A DNA stretch of 5,369 bases, from positions 1 through 5,369 of the forward strand of contig JAIXUR010000320.1 of NCBI GenBank assembly GCA_027483425.1, in the 5' to 3' direction. A program made the translations under genes and the position numbers. The notes beneath the pieces are model-generated. The model made no database searches. It was not told the origin of the DNA and saw only the letters and a program-made list of their open reading frames with translations. Below, one piece after another: positions 4,425 to 5,369 of the stretch. Each line of letters opens with the position of its first letter. The stretch's first letter is position 1. The DNA comes from Cyanobacteriota bacterium. Its GTDB lineage: Bacteria; Cyanobacteriota; Cyanobacteriia; Phormidesmidales; Phormidesmidaceae.

Positions 4425-5369
4425 GTGTCCGGAATGCGACGACTGAACGCTTTTTCCTACCCCCGCCCCGCCCTGAGTCGCCGCAGATTTATGCAGGGGT
4501 CGGCCGCGGTCATGGCTGGCTTGGCGGCCGCCAACTGTCGGCAAAACCTATCGGGGCCACCCAGCGGTGGCGGCAACGATGGCACCCTACATATCTACAC
4601 CTGGGCTAACTACACCGACGACGGTCTATCCCAGGCCTTTACCGAAAAAACCGGCATACCGGTGGTGGTCGATATTTTTGACTCCAACGAGAGCATGCTG
4701 ACCAAAATGCAGGCTGGCGGCGGCGGTGCTTACAGCATTATTTATCCCTCCGACTACATGGTGTCGGAGATGACCGAGCTCAACCTGCTGACGGAGCTCG
4801 ACCAAAGCCGCATTACCGGCCTTGAGAATCTCAAAGCCAAGTGGGTCAACCCTGCCTACGACCCCAACAACGCCCACAGCATCCCTTTTTGCTGGGGCAC
4901 CACGGGGCTGGTGTACAACCGCAAGGCATCGCCGGGTGCGCCCGTTGACTGGGATTTTCTGTGGGAAAACCAAGCCGCCCTCGCCCGCCGCGTTACCCTG
5001 ATCGACGACATGCGCGAGACCCTAGGGGCCACCCTCAAGTCCCTGGGCTACTCCTACAACACCAACAACCCAGCGGAGATCGAGGCCGCCTACAAGCGGC
5101 TGCTGGAGCTGCGACCTGCCATTGCTGCCTTTAAGACCAACGGCTTTGAGAGCGAACTGTTGGGGGGTGATCTGAGCGTATCGATGGCCTACTCTAGCGA
5201 TGCGATCGCCCTCACCCTCGAAGACGACAACCTCGAGTACATTATCCCCGCCAGTGGGTCGTCGCTGTGGACTGATACCCTGGCCATTCCCGCCACCGCC
5301 CCCAATGTCGATGCCGCCTACCAGCGGATGAATTTTATCCTTGACCCGGAGGTGGCCAGTGCCGCAGTA
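4425..5369 (+). CDS. potD: PotD-like polyamine-binding protein with Tat signal, 3'-truncated by window edge
   Basis: This is the periplasmic solute-binding subunit that would deliver polyamines to the PotA-energised importer. The frame is open from GTG 4425 to the window end (315 residues); about 50 more are expected from the family's usual length. Residues 18-24 (SRRRFMQ) match the twin-arginine motif, followed by an Ala-rich core and Cys38 in AAN-C, a lipobox with an atypical Asn before Cys; it may be a Tat-exported lipoprotein. The mature part aligns by eye with E. coli PotD throughout. Ligand positions known there appear as Trp60 and Tyr63 (YTWANY), Ser109 and Tyr111 (PSDY), Asp195 and Glu198 (DMRE), Trp282 and Asp284 (LWTDTLAIP). 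E. coli Trp229 is replaced by Tyr256. The gene follows potA after 177 bases and shares its strand. The family is secure; spermidine versus putrescine preference cannot be told from sequence. Confidence 0.9.
   Translation, partial: MSGMRRLNAFSYPRPALSRRRFMQGSAAVMAGLAAANCRQNLSGPPSGGGNDGTLHIYTWANYTDDGLSQAFTEKTGIPVVVDIFDSNESMLTKMQAGGGGAYSIIYPSDYMVSEMTELNLLTELDQSRITGLENLKAKWVNPAYDPNNAHSIPFCWGTTGLVYNRKASPGAPVDWDFLWENQAALARRVTLIDDMRETLGATLKSLGYSYNTNNPAEIEAAYKRLLELRPAIAAFKTNGFESELLGGDLSVSMAYSSDAIALTLEDDNLEYIIPASGSSLWTDTLAIPATAPNVDAAYQRMNFILDPEVASAAV

Noticed and set aside
1..5369. CRISPR arrays, tRNA or rRNA genes, toxin-antitoxin or defence genes
   Set aside because: No regularly spaced repeats, cloverleaf-like segments or matching protein motifs were found on either strand.

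Overview
The window most likely comes from a GC-rich cyanobacterium, probably a filamentous Leptolyngbya- or Nodosilinea-like lineage; the genus is only a guess. Three things point this way. The perfect HIP1 octamer GCGATCGC occurs at least five times in 5.4 kb (1049, 2957, 3073, 3493, 5202). The secretin is of the cyanobacterial AMIN-domain PilQ type. The noncoding DNA carries an inverted-repeat element around GGGCGAATG/CATTCGCCC, a motif I remember as common between cyanobacterial genes.

Layout: (1) 1-1936, plus strand: the body and C-terminus of PilQ, the outer-membrane secretin of the type IV pilus; its start lies left of the window. (2) 1937-2305: a gene-free stretch with short direct repeats, two promoter-like GGTATAGT boxes, a MITE-like inverted-repeat element (about 2147-2256) and a strong imperfect hairpin (2257-2288). 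(3) 2306-2911, minus strand: a small lipoprotein of unknown function with a Pro/Thr/Ala-rich tether. (4) 2912-3113: a divergent promoter region of about 200 bp. (5) 3114-4247, plus strand: PotA-type ABC ATPase. (6) 4248-4424: a gap with an 11-bp direct repeat and a promoter-like TTGACT. (7) 4425-5369, plus strand: a PotD-like polyamine-binding protein with a Tat signal, cut by the right edge and starting at a GTG.

The potA and potD homologues are two parts of one polyamine importer: the binding protein captures spermidine or putrescine in the periplasm and the ATPase drives uptake at the inner membrane. The two permease genes (PotB/PotC type) are not in the window and would be expected just downstream. 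PilQ acts separately, forming the outer-membrane pore for pili used in motility and DNA uptake. The lipoprotein convergent to pilQ and divergent from potA has no visible functional link to either.

I see no clearly new multi-gene system here. The points most worth a second look are the nested inverted-repeat element with its adjoining hairpin, the orphan promoter-like boxes beside it, the uncharacterised lipoprotein, and details of the PotD-like protein (start codon, atypical lipobox, one pocket substitution).
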